DNA of 64,000 nucleotides from Argopecten irradians (Eukaryota > Mollusca > Bivalvia > Pectinida > Pectinidae), in contig NC_091141.1 of assembly GCF_041381155.1 (NCBI RefSeq), forward strand, positions 22,278,828 to 22,342,827. The letters are read 5' to 3'. Positions 24,556-50,752 of this stretch are shown in pieces. Made by a program: the position numbers and the translations under genes. Under the pieces are notes generated by a model. It worked only from the letters and a program-made list of their open reading frames with translations, searched no databases and was not told the origin of the DNA. Numbering within the stretch: position 1 is the stretch's first letter; each line of letters starts with the position of its first letter.

Positions 24556-25351
24556 TGCGTTCACGAGTCTTATCAGTGTTCATCAAGAAACAGATAGTCT
24601 GGATGGCGACCAAAAAGGGAGACGTGTGATCGCAAATAACGAAAATCCAAAACACGCCACAGACGGTACTGTTGACTGTTTTATTCATATGAGTAAATCT
24701 TTGTCTGAGATCACAAATGTTTGTGCTTTTGAAGAATTTTGAAGAGATAATTTCTAATTTTGAACAGTATTAATTGGCCATGTCTGATTTTGCTAGATGG
24801 GTCTGGCTAAAAACGATCATGGACATCGTGAAGCATGACTGAATAGATTAATTGCTACAATTTCACACATTTTTCAAAGTTTGTGTAAACACAAACATAG
24901 CTACCTGCATTATACAAGGGCCTGATATGAGTCTAAAGTCCTGAGATGTAATTAAAATTGCGCTAATGGCTTTATCTGACGAATTATTTGTAAGCTTTTT
25001 GACACTTTGGTCCAAGTGCTGAAAATCGGGTTATTTGATGACCCGCCGGGTCAATCGGGTTATACATTCTAAAATGTCTAATAAACGGGTCAACCCGGGA
25101 AAATCGGGTGAGTTGGCAATACTGGGTACCGTAGCAATATAAATATACAGCTAGGAACAGTAAGATATATATTATATACGTATAGATATGTGATTTAGTT
25201 AACCAGAAGCCCTATTTCGTTATAAGTTTTACAGTCACTTTTTATCACTGTGATTCGACCTTCGCTAGCTACGTACGATATTCTGGTTCAGGGAGAGTCG
25301 GCTATAACGAAGACAGTACTAGTTGATGTTCCTGGTTAGGAAGCAACTGAA

Positions 25352-25458
25352 TACAGCGGATATTTAACTCTGTAACGACACTTAAAATATAGCGGATATT
25401 TAACTCTGTAACAACACTTAAATACAGCGGATATTTAACTCTGTAACGACACTTAAAA
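25352..25458. repeat. tandem triplication of about 36 bp
   Basis: Three copies of TACAGCGGATATTTAACTCT plus GTAACGACACTTAAA with one or two changes. No function is visible. Confidence 0.85.
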
Positions 25459-25628
25459 AAAACTAAGCTCATATATATTATACTGATTATGTGTGATTTC
25501 AACCTAACTGGATTACATAATCAGCTAGAAACGACCAAGAAATTGAAAATTTTGGAAAATTGTATTGAATGATTTATAAGTGATACGTCATCTGTCGGCC
25601 TTTGGTTTACATCAGAAATGCATACATA

Positions 25629-26105
25629 TAGAGATTGGAAACTCCTTTGTCTTTGTTAACAGGCAGAGGGATCTCCGGTTTATAGGCATTTTGCCTTGGC
25701 TAACTACTTTTAAGTGTATTCTTTTAAACATGTTATTTTTGCGTTAGCACAAAGTTTAAACATTATATAATGGTTTGATGTGATCAGTATTCGCGATTGA
25801 TGTTATTTTATATGATTTTTGAAAGCACGAAAATAAGCAATTTTTACCTTGTTTTTCGAATATCAGGGATTCAAAACCGGAAGTGCGTTTTGTTTGATTA
25901 ATTCAATTCAACTTTATTGAAATAAGTCAAAATATATTTTTTTTATCCAAAATCGTACTCAAACCATCTGATAATTACTGAACCTTTACAACAGATCAAA
26001 GTTTTTCTTTTATATTCAACTATTTAAGAGATTATCCAAAAAAAGCCTAAGCACATACAGAGGTACATCTGCCGATCGTAAAATTGGAGGAGTTACCAAT
26101 CTCTA
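25629..26105. mobile_element. small TIR element, copy 2
   Basis: The ends TAGAGATTGGAAACTCC and, reverse-complemented, TAGAGATTGGTAACTCC form the inverted repeats. It shares ends and internal blocks with 15741-16414 but lacks the nested insertion. Confidence 0.7.
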
Positions 26106-26287
26106 TGTATATATGTTTCTGCTTTACATGTAGGACATCATTTTTAACTCGGCTTACAAGGAACTTCACCATATTGTGAACTGTTTAGACATGCTAATAA
26201 GGAGATGATAAAAGATATCAAATATGAAAGTCCCCTCTGTCAAAGACTTACAGTGACCATTTTGTACTGTTATTTTAATATTTGCAG

Positions 26288-26369
26288 TGACAACTATCCT
26301 GCTAGGAAACGGTTCAAGGAGAAACTACAAGAAAGGAGACTACGAGAATATGAAAACAACAATGTGTAG
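26288..26369 (+). CDS. orphan 3'-terminal coding exon, unknown gene
   Basis: After an acceptor (ATATTTGCAG) comes an open stretch entered in phase 2. It encodes DNYPARKRFKEKLQERR, then LREYENNNV and a TAG stop. The charged, helix-forming composition looks coding, and two AATAAA hexamers follow at 26448 and 26474, as expected for a gene end. I find no convincing upstream exon between RNASEK and this point. It could be the last exon of a small gene with distant exons, an alternative end of RNASEK, or a chance open stretch. I do not recognise the peptide. Confidence 0.4.
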
Positions 26370-27424
26370 AAACTAAGTGGATTTGGGACATGGTATTGTC
26401 AGGAGATGCTGATGAAATGTATCGACATATTCTAGTCAAGTATCATTAATAAATATGCGCCTTTAACAAAAGGAATAAACTCGTTAGATGTTAAATACCG
26501 AAGGTCGATCTACTCCATTGAACAGGGATCTGAGAATTAGTTACATGCAGTTTAATATCAATCTGGACCCAACAGACCGAGAGTATCCATAGACCATTTT
26601 CGTTTTAGGGCTCTAGATAAAGAGATCAATATACTGAACATATTATCCATAGTACACAATGTAAGTAAAAACGTTTAAATCGGTAAGACTGATTTTTTTT
26701 TATCTAGACCCCTAAAACGTCTAAAATGTTCTATCCCACTCTGGTGAATACAAATTTATGTAGATTGAGACCACAGGCGTCTGCTTCTTGTTTGGAAAAA
26801 TATTATAGCCTACCCCTATTATATGTTCGCATGTGCTGTGACTATAACTATCGGAGTCAAGTACTCAAGCAATCAACTAACGTTATAAAAACCATGTTTT
26901 GATAATTTGATTTTTTGGTTCGTTTTATCATTATAATCATTGTGTATATATGTACATAAGAAGACATATGATATTAATATTTAACTTTTATGGACCCGTT
27001 TAGCCAACTGGCGCTTTCCGGGTGGCGATAATATTGCGTGGGTTGGTACAGTAGTAGCCCATAATAACTAATACGTAAGCAAAAATAGAAAGAAATCAGA
27101 GTTGACGGAATTGTCTTCACAGAAAAACAAAATGAAGCAAAATCTCCACGTTGTTAATTAACAATATGTTATACACCCAAGTTAATTTATAAAGGTTTTA
27201 AACTTACTAAACTGTTTCGTGTTTAAAATATTTAAATGATAATCATGGATGAAAATGCAGAATTGAGCAATTGAGTACAATAATCATGCATGAATTCTTC
27301 AAGGGTAGGTCATTTCAGTAACTAAGATGTGACCGTTACCCTAATAGATGAATAATAGTATTTTCCTTCGAACGCGTCCCGTTTTTTGTTTTCAAATCGA
27401 ACACGCTGCTGTTTTTTCCAGGCA

Positions 27425-27429
27425 GCCAA
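27425..27429 (+). promoter_or_regulatory. possible CCAAT box upstream of ACAA2
   Basis: CCAAT lies 32 bp before the ATG of ACAA2. Its position relative to the transcription start is unknown, so it is only suggestive. No TATA box is evident nearby. Confidence 0.25.
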
Positions 27430-27460
27430 TCAAAGTTCATCTTTACTGCAACCTTTCAAC

Positions 27461-42786
<15,326 letters not shown>

Positions 42787-43717
42787 AATGATGGAGAAAA
42801 CGTAAAATAGGACTTTATCTGTGACAGGGAAAGATAGCTAAGGAATCAAAAGCATTAATAGTAACGCCAAAAATTGAAAATTTAACATGTATGTATGTTA
42901 CTAAATTGAGGGGAGAACAATGCTACTAACCCATACAGATGAACTAATAAAAACATATCTACTGCATTGGAGAGGACCATGTATATGTAACGTAAATGTT
43001 TGAAAATGAACACTAAACATGATTAAACAACAGGCTACAGACAATCAGTGATGAAATGATAACTGCATTGAAGGTTCCTATGGACTGCCATAAAAGTGGT
43101 ACTAGGTAATACAGGTCAGAAATGTGTGAAAGTGCTAGGAAATGGGGGGGTGATGAAGGAACCATGCATGCTGAGAGGTACTTACAGATGTTCATATCCT
43201 ACCAACACTGTTTGCTGCTAACATTCTGTCAGCTGATGGGTTATTGCTCAAATTATCTCATGATTGTGAATTCTCAATGTATAATATATGATTTCTTCAA
43301 AGAATGAAAGTTGTGACATTATTTGAGATTATTTATTAACCGGGAAATATTTCCTCAATATATGATTTAGATACATAATGCTTTATAATTGAGTGTGTCT
43401 AATTTGCTGTGTATTTCAGGAATTTATCTTTTTTTTTAGAGGGAGTAGAGAGTGTGTTATTTATGATTATTGATCATAGAATGAATCATAACTTACAGAG
43501 TGATCAATCAACTTCATACTTTATCTGAAGTTTATATTAAAATGTTATATAAATCATCATTCCTCTTTGTGTTATGTATGATCTAGTTTTAATCTGCTTT
43601 CAGCTCATAGAATATTAGTTGTATAATTAGTAAACATATACAATGCACTGACAAAGTACTCACCGGGGGAAAAACAAAGAATGGCTGATCCATGCAACTG
43701 GTGTTAGTTAGTTCAGC
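42787..43717. other. ACAA2 3' UTR and downstream flank
   Basis: It contains the AATAAA noted above, and no further exon was seen. An 8-T run near 43431 is the only simple repeat. Confidence 0.5.
42946..42951 (+). promoter_or_regulatory. likely ACAA2 polyadenylation signal
   Basis: AATAAA occurs 160 bp after the ACAA2 stop codon, a typical distance for a short 3' UTR. Confidence 0.5.
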
Positions 43718-44099
43718 CATCCTCAGTACCCCAGGGGTTACTATCGCTGTCACGATATCCATCCTTGATACTCAAGGGTCTAAGGGGTCAATATCACTAA
43801 TGTTATATTCACCCATGGATTATGTTGCAGTAAAACTGAATGCTCTTACAAGACAACAAAGGCTGTGTACGAGACAACAGATGATAAGATAATTTGGCCT
43901 TTTGATGTACATCAAAAGATTTTAATAACGGTACACTGTGGTGACTGTGTGGCTTTGAAGTTGAGTGTAATATTTAAAGGAAGTCTCTGCAGGCGTGTGG
44001 TTGGGTTTTTTTTTCTCTTATATGCTTTCAGTTTTACTATGACATAGTCCAGGGGTGCATATAATGACATTGAAAGTAACCTCTGGATTACCGAGGATG
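43718..44099. mobile_element. Mutator-like non-autonomous element, copy 2
   Basis: CATCCTCAGTACCCCAGGGG at the left and, reverse-complemented, CATCCTCGGTAATCCAGAGG at the right. A second left-end start (CATCCTTGATACTCAAGGG) sits at 43760, so the left end is doubled or two elements are fused. It has the uninterrupted CGGTACACTGTGG. No flanking 9-bp duplication was found. Confidence 0.75.
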
Positions 44100-46414
44100 A
44101 ATTTGGGCATGCTTTTAATCAAATTAGTACCACCGATCCAACAAACAAATAGGAACTCCTTAAAATACTATTGAAAATCATTATTATCAATAAAATGCAA
44201 ACAAAAAGTCCAAGAAAAAAAATCCAGACAGGTGTTAAGAAAAACAACAAGAGAATATAACCAAAAAGTCGAATCAAGCAGATTTACTGGCTGAATGGGA
44301 TGTTTAAAGATGTTTGGTACAGTATTGAGAGGCTTTATGACAGACTGCCAATAGGAAAACTTACAAGTAAGTAAAATTAGCGACTGGAACAATAACTACA
44401 AATCTAGCTAGCTATTTTGTTTTCAATCAAGGAAGAAGTACTGAGAAATCATGGAAGGGTTTTGTTGGAAATAATATAAATATTAGGGAAAAAATAACGA
44501 ACCAGTGGGCAACTGTTAAATAAAATAAAAACAGAAATGTCGACTCTGGAAAAATGGTAAACTATAAAATAGAAAAAAAATCAAGTATTATCCATCAATG
44601 AATCCAATGTACCTTTGCGAAGAAGACATAGCCTATGAAATCGAAGACAATCCATAATTATTCTTGAAATGTGTAAGGTATAGGTATAATGCAAAAACTA
44701 AAATAAAACAAGCTACATTGGATTTGGAGAACTTAGATGGCAAAATGTTCATCTGAAATCATTTAAATAGCTGGTGTATATGTTAGGGAGAAAACTGTAC
44801 TATATGTGTGAGGGGTACAGCAACGAGGCCCGTTAGAGCCGAGTGCTATTCCCTCTCACACTGAGTTTGAGGCTTATCTCTAACTCAAAACACATTTCCT
44901 TTTGTGTTAATGAAACCCTACTATACAAAGCATTCATCACTTATAAACCAGGTGGGTATCATATGCTGAAAATACCAACAATGTGCATTCATCCATATCA
45001 TTTTATTGATCACATGTCATACCAGAAACAGGTAAAACATGCACATTGACATTTTCACTCACGTGTATATGAGTGCAGTCAACCATACCAATGTATTCTC
45101 ACATATAAACCTGGTGAACCTGAAATACCCATAGTCGCTCTTATATAACGAATAGTATTCATTTCTAAAATGTCTTCCGAGGATGGACATAGCAAGTTTC
45201 TCTACCAGAACAACTTCTTTACTGGTGTTTACATGATTAGTGATACATTGTGTCTAGAAACTGAAAGGGATTTACAATGCGTGATTTAGTGTTTCTTGCA
45301 TATCTGACAAAACAAATTGAAAAAAATGCTCGAGAAATGGATAGAGTAAAACAAACATCAGTTTTGCTTTACCTGAAAGAAACTTTCCAAAATAAAGTAT
45401 ATAAAACAAACTGGAAGTTAAAACATGATATATCAGTGTAGTGGGCAATGGATAAGATTTTTGGATACCTAACACATTAAAAATGGAAAGTGCTAAGATT
45501 AGTAGTATATTACAAGATCGATGCAGGGTATTTATTTGTATGGTGGTGAAATCCAAATGGTCATCCAATGTTGTATATATGTACGTGCATCATGGAACAA
45601 GCTCGTGTGCATGCTTTGCTGCGGAAGAAGTGACAGTGTACATTCAGCCCTGAAGGAATATAACATCGAAAAACAAGTAAAGGTTATTGCATGGCTTTCG
45701 AGTAGTAAGGGATTTATTACTCCCGAGCGACGAGAAATCATGCAGTAACTGACTAACTGCATGCTTCTTAACCTCGAACACAAAGACAGGTTGATTGAAA
45801 ACCGCGACTCCCACATTGTTCTGTGTTTGATTTACCTGTACCTATTATGCTTGTGAGTACTTTTCGGTACTAGGGGTCCTTTGCTCAATGTTAATACATC
45901 AGTTTGTCATAATCCATCGTAAGGAACACAAGGATTTTACCATGTGTAGAGATAAAAACTTTGATTATGTGAAATTTTGCTCAAAAATATTTTTGGGGAC
46001 ATGTACAGTATGAAACAATTGGATTATTATCAAGTCCTATTCAACAATTGGAAGAAAAAGAAGTATCAAATGGGGAAAAAATGTTTGAAATATTAAATGT
46101 AAGTAAATTTTATTTAAAATCCATTCTATCTGTATAATTTCAAAGTGTCATTTGTTGTGTAAAGGTTCCTGATGAGTTAAAATTTGTCCTTACAATACTT
46201 TGAAGTTGATATTCAGCTATCATATGATAATTATTAATAAATTAATTGAAACATTAATTATTTGAAACTTTTTGATGTTAATTTAAATAAATGTGATTTC
46301 CTTATTGCATTGTCTTTTTAAACTTTTGGTTGACCAAATCATTAGAACAAGGTGGGTAATAATTATATCCCCTCTCTTACAGCTTTGTTACCATGGTTGA
46401 CTGCACACATGTCT

Positions 46415-46515
46415 AGCCCCTTTCATGGTCATATTATAATTCTGATTGGCCATGAAAGGGGTGGATTCAGCCCCTTTCGTGGTCATGTAATACTGATTGG
46501 CCATGAAAAGGGACT
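46415..46515. repeat. two tandem short inverted repeats
   Basis: AGCCCCTTTCATGG pairs with CCATGAAAGGGG (46450), and AGCCCCTTTCGTGG (46469) pairs with CCATGAAAAGGG (46501). Loops of about 20 bp both contain CTGATTGG. Confidence 0.75.
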
Positions 46516-47045
46516 CAACTGTGGTAGCAAGTGATTTATTGGCCACACTTTTCGTTTGTGAGAGGTTGGATCGACGAAGCATGCAGTCATGCAGGATGCA
46601 TTTTAAAAAGTTCATTTTCATAGATGGAATTAATACATCCAGTTTTCAAGAAATTCTGAATATTGTCAATATTTTCTGTGAATAAAATGGGTATGTTGTT
46701 CATGAAACAAACATGTATTTCTTATAAAAGTGTTTTTAAACTCTTCTGGAATTGCTTATGCCATGACACTTCGAGCTGTGCTCAGGATTTACCTAAATGG
46801 TGTAAGTGATTGTCCAAAAATGATCACATATAAACCGGTCAGCGGATAAACCGGCTACTGGTCACTTATAGACAAGCTATGGGTACATCCTGTACATTCC
46901 TTGAAATATGACACAAAAAGAACAAAAGGATTTACGCAAACTGTTTTTTAAATTGAATGCATTTTTCTGTAGCGTGTTTTCTGTTGAATATATATATCTT
47001 ACCCATTTTAACGTTAATTCACGCTTTCAAACTTCGTCTTTTTAT

Positions 47046-47110
47046 CATGTCGCCTGTTTACAGGGCGACATGACATGACTGTCATATATACTCATCAGTC
47101 CATCTACCAA
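47046..47110. mobile_element. hairpin end of a third element family
   Basis: CATGTCGCCTGTTTACAGGG closes with CGACATG and is followed by a CATCAGTCCATCTACC stretch. The layout resembles the hairpin ends at 2080-2107 and 35127. A repeated phrase (GTATGACAACATC, CATTTTCATTG, TTGGCCCCCTGTG) follows twice at about 47120-47290. Confidence 0.45.
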
Positions 47111-47483
47111 ATACAAAAAAATGTATGACAACATCCATTTTCATTGAGTTGGCCCCCTGTGGTCGCATACAAAAGGAATTCAAAGTTTTTAGTTTTGGTC
47201 TTTTTGGCGCGAAAAGAAGATTTAACTAAGGGTTGTTAATTTGTTAATGTATGACAACATCAATTTTCATTGCGTTGGCCCCCTGTGCATGCGACTACGT
47301 AGCCAAGACACATCATAGGATTTTGTTTCGATTTATACGGACCCTTCTATTTGTGTAATACTGGGTTAATAATTAGAATCAAAGACCTGTGTGCAAATAA
47401 GCTGTAGATGTGACATGACTACCATGACCCGCGAAAAGTCTGAATAAAACAAATAATAATAATAATAAAATGCACATCTTGGT

Positions 47484-49370
47484 TAAGTTTAGTTTAGTTT
47501 AAACATATTTTATTTGAACAAAGTCAAAAGGAATTAGGCACAAGTTATACAACTTAGAATTGCCCTCTCCCATACAAATGTATATGATGTTACATAATCA
47601 AACATACAATAGCAGCATTAATGATTGTATATCAAATTATATGTAAAAGAAAGAAAGAAAAAAGAAACAAACAAACATTAATAATTATTGGTGGTCACAT
47701 TTGATTTGTTTAGCCATACCAGCACCCACGTTTTATAGCTACATGTAAAATTGTTTCAACATTTGACATTCATGACGTGACTAATTCCATACAATTGAAC
47801 ATGAATTTTGTAAACAATCTAAAATGATATATAAATGATTTTACAATTAATATCTTACAAATACATTTTGGCATTAATGTTCTTTTAGAAAAAATATCAT
47901 GAAACAAGTTTTGACAATGAAATGCCAGCGATCATCATTTAGCAATCAGTGAATGTTGTTCGATCAAACAAAGCGATTGGTATTTCTTATATATTCTTGA
48001 ATTGTCAGGCGTATGCTTTCATTATCTTTCGGACTAAGTGTATCAAAACCATTAAGTATCAACTTCAAATTATTATTCGTATTATACAAAGACAATTTCC
48101 ACTATGATTTTGATAGTGTATAGCAAAATTGTCTATAATTCCATTAATATTTTCAAAAAAGGATACTTTAGCAATTTTTTTCATATTGTTAACCCGGTTT
48201 CGTTGGTGTTTAAATCTCAATATATCACCTGGACTATTAGAGCTACGTGCTTTTTTATGCAAACGATCTCTTTTTCTAATTTTAGTGCGTAATTCCGAGT
48301 TCACAAGCTTCGTCAACGGAACAATTTTCAAATCTCTCTTGCCATGGAAATTCTCTGATTAATTTATTGAACTGATCATAGTCGGCATATTTATACAACC
48401 ACATGTTACGCTGGTATGTTTTAGTAATATCTTCTGTCAATTTAACAACCGCATGGGTAGCTGAATGGTCGCTAATTTCATTATTGACAGGAATTACAGA
48501 AGATTCAATAACATTTACAGTATCACTGACAAGTATAGGATCGATAAGTGTACTGGAATGAGCAGTGACACGAGTAGGTTCATTAATCACATTAAATAAA
48601 CTAAAAAGAAGAAGCTCATTGAGTCTATGATTTCGAACTCTAAGTAAGTCAATATTTATGTCGCCAAATATGAGAACATTAGAACTGATGCCAAGAGCAC
48701 TCTCGATGGATGATTGAAAATTGTCCCAAAAAGGCATATTTGATCCTTCAGGACGAGAGACAGTGCATATTAGATAAGAACAATTAGTGAAATTTAACTC
48801 AACCCAGATAATTTCTCCCCCATCAAATTCCAAATCATGTCTACGTTTAAAGTGAACGTCGTTTGATATGTAAACCATAACACCACCCTCAAAACAGTTT
48901 CTATCAAGTCTTATGGGCTTTGAATATCCCTCTATCAATATATCAGAATTTAAAACGTTTTCATCTAAGTGTGTTTCAGTTAAAAGTGTACATGTGTATT
49001 CATTAGCCAACTGTTCAATATCTCCGATTTTATTACGTATTCTTCTTGCATTGAGGTGAAAAATGATAATTCATTTTGCTCATGCTCGGGTCCGGGATTA
49101 GTTTCAATATCATTGCTTAGGATCAATATCAATAAAAATGTTAAGTAATGATTATGGTTTGCTAAAAGAGGCTTATGATACTGAATACTAATGGTCATTC
49201 CATATTTCACAAATGATTTAAGACGTTTAAAAACAATACTGAACAAATGAAAAAGAATAGTTAAAAAAGATAACATACATTTATAGTGCAGGGATTCAAG
49301 AACGCCATGAGTTTTCAAATAGTGTGTCCCAACCGCCGCTCTATACTGAACTATGTCAATACCCATTTAC
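47484..49370 (-). mobile_element. internally deleted LINE with endonuclease domain and 2A-like motif
   Basis: Minus strand, read from 49366 downward. An N-terminal frame (49366-48980) carries a hydrophobic stretch and the 2A-like motif DIETNPGP at 49111-49088. A different frame (49010-48282, open some way further upstream) encodes an apurinic-type endonuclease domain, with TETHL, GDINIDLL and SDHSA. A third (48331-48065) encodes a basic linker (LRTKIRKRDRLHKKARS, NRVNNMKK). The reverse transcriptase is missing. What follows (about 48065-47964) reads LILNGFDTLSPKDNESIR and stops, like the very end of a LINE polyprotein. The 3' UTR ends near 47484 with a repeated TTTAAACTAAAC-type tail. At least two frame breaks plus the deletion make it inactive. 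Confidence 0.82.
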
Positions 49371-50280
49371 ATAATAAAAACGACTAGCATCTATACAGAG
49401 TGGAGCGACGAGACACACATTTTGAATAACCAAATGCTGGGTACTGGTATGGAACAAAGTATCAAATAAAAACGGAGACAAGCAAATGAAAAACAGAGAA
49501 CAAAAAAAGCAAGATAAACATAATAAGTAATCCGAAACAGATTCCTTCATTCCTTCTATAAAGAGGGATTGGCAGCAAAAGAAATAATATGAACGGTATT
49601 TGAATATCCTTGCTTTCTATTAATAAACTGACAACATATAGACATAGATCTTTACAATATTAACCATTAATAATTGTATATATTTATCAAAACCTATATA
49701 CAATACATGTTCAAATCAAAAGGATAGTGGTGAAAGTGGGGTTTGAATAGGGGTATGCTAAGTTTAGATTAGAATGGATCATATAAAGATATTTGTGCAT
49801 GCATGCTATCCGGAAATATTCATACACACGGCCGTAAATATGCAAACAAATAGGAATAACCAACCGGTTGGGGTCGGGTAGGGGGGAGTAAAAAGCCAAG
49901 CAAACGAATTAAAACAACGCGGTGTTAACCAGTAACTATTCTCCCGATAATAAAATACCCACATTAACCTGCGAGAAGCTTAAGACTGTAATAGATCATA
50001 AATGCACACCGTGGTACCTTGACAAGGTCAAAAACAAAACCCAGACAAAGGTCAACATTACTCCACTTATAATAATATATTACAGTCAGACTTCGCCAAC
50101 TCGAAGTCGAATGGATCGTGGTAACATTTTGAGATATCCCATTATTCGAATAATTTAAGAATAACACTTTTAAACAGGGTCTTCCAGTATAACGAGGTCG
50201 AGTAAGCAAAGTTCAGCTTATTCTTAGATGGCCTTCGTGTCATCGTCAATACACCAATCACTAATTTAAACGGGATCTTA
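49371..50280. other. intergenic sequence
   Basis: A possible Tigger-like end (TACAGTCAGACTTCGCCAAC, then TCGAAGTCGAA) lies at about 50082. Nothing else was recognised. Confidence 0.4.
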
Positions 50281-50284
50281 AATC

Positions 50285-50752
50285 TATGAAAACTCACGAA
50301 TATCAAATTGTATAGCATTATGTCAATATTGTGGAATGCTTTTTAATGATCATGTTACCCATATTATTTTGCATTGTGATAAAAATTGCGAAATTCGTGA
50401 CGAGTACTAGTTGTTTTTGGTGAATAATTTTGGATTAGAATTCATGTCGTCGCTTCACAATTTAACAGATTTTGATTTATGTAACACCTTGTTGGGTAAA
50501 GAATTTGCCTATGATTTCTCAAACAGTGCCTCAGAGGAGTTTAGATTAGGAAATGTATCTTTTTTGTATAGACTCCAGAAAGCATGCGATCCTTATTGCT
50601 TTGAATAATCTCAACTAATTACTAATTATTAGACTTGAACTTGTACATATTTTGTAAATTTCAATTTGCTTTGTTTTGTTTCTTGTTTTCATGTTAAATT
50701 GTTAAATGTCATTCTTTATGTAATCTTAAATTTTGGAGGAAATAAAGATAAT
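50285..50752 (+). mobile_element. 3'-terminal fragment of another LINE
   Basis: The frame reads a cysteine/histidine cluster CQYCGMLFNDHVTHIILHC like the zinc knuckle at the C-terminus of some LINE polyproteins. One stop follows (near 50408), then an open stretch with LLGKEFAYDF to a stop at 50608. A short UTR ends with AATAAAGATAATAC. It is strongly 5'-truncated. Confidence 0.55.

Larger units (their letters stand above)
44100..47480. other. intergenic sequence without recognised gene
   Basis: The only structured parts I can support are two consecutive short hairpins at 46415-46515 and a hairpin at about 47046-47073. A frame at 45521-45748 was considered and not supported. Confidence 0.45.

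Noticed and set aside
45521-45748. Frame containing CGRSDSVHSALKEYN
   Set aside because: It looked transposase-like at first, but there are no domain motifs and no TIRs around it.
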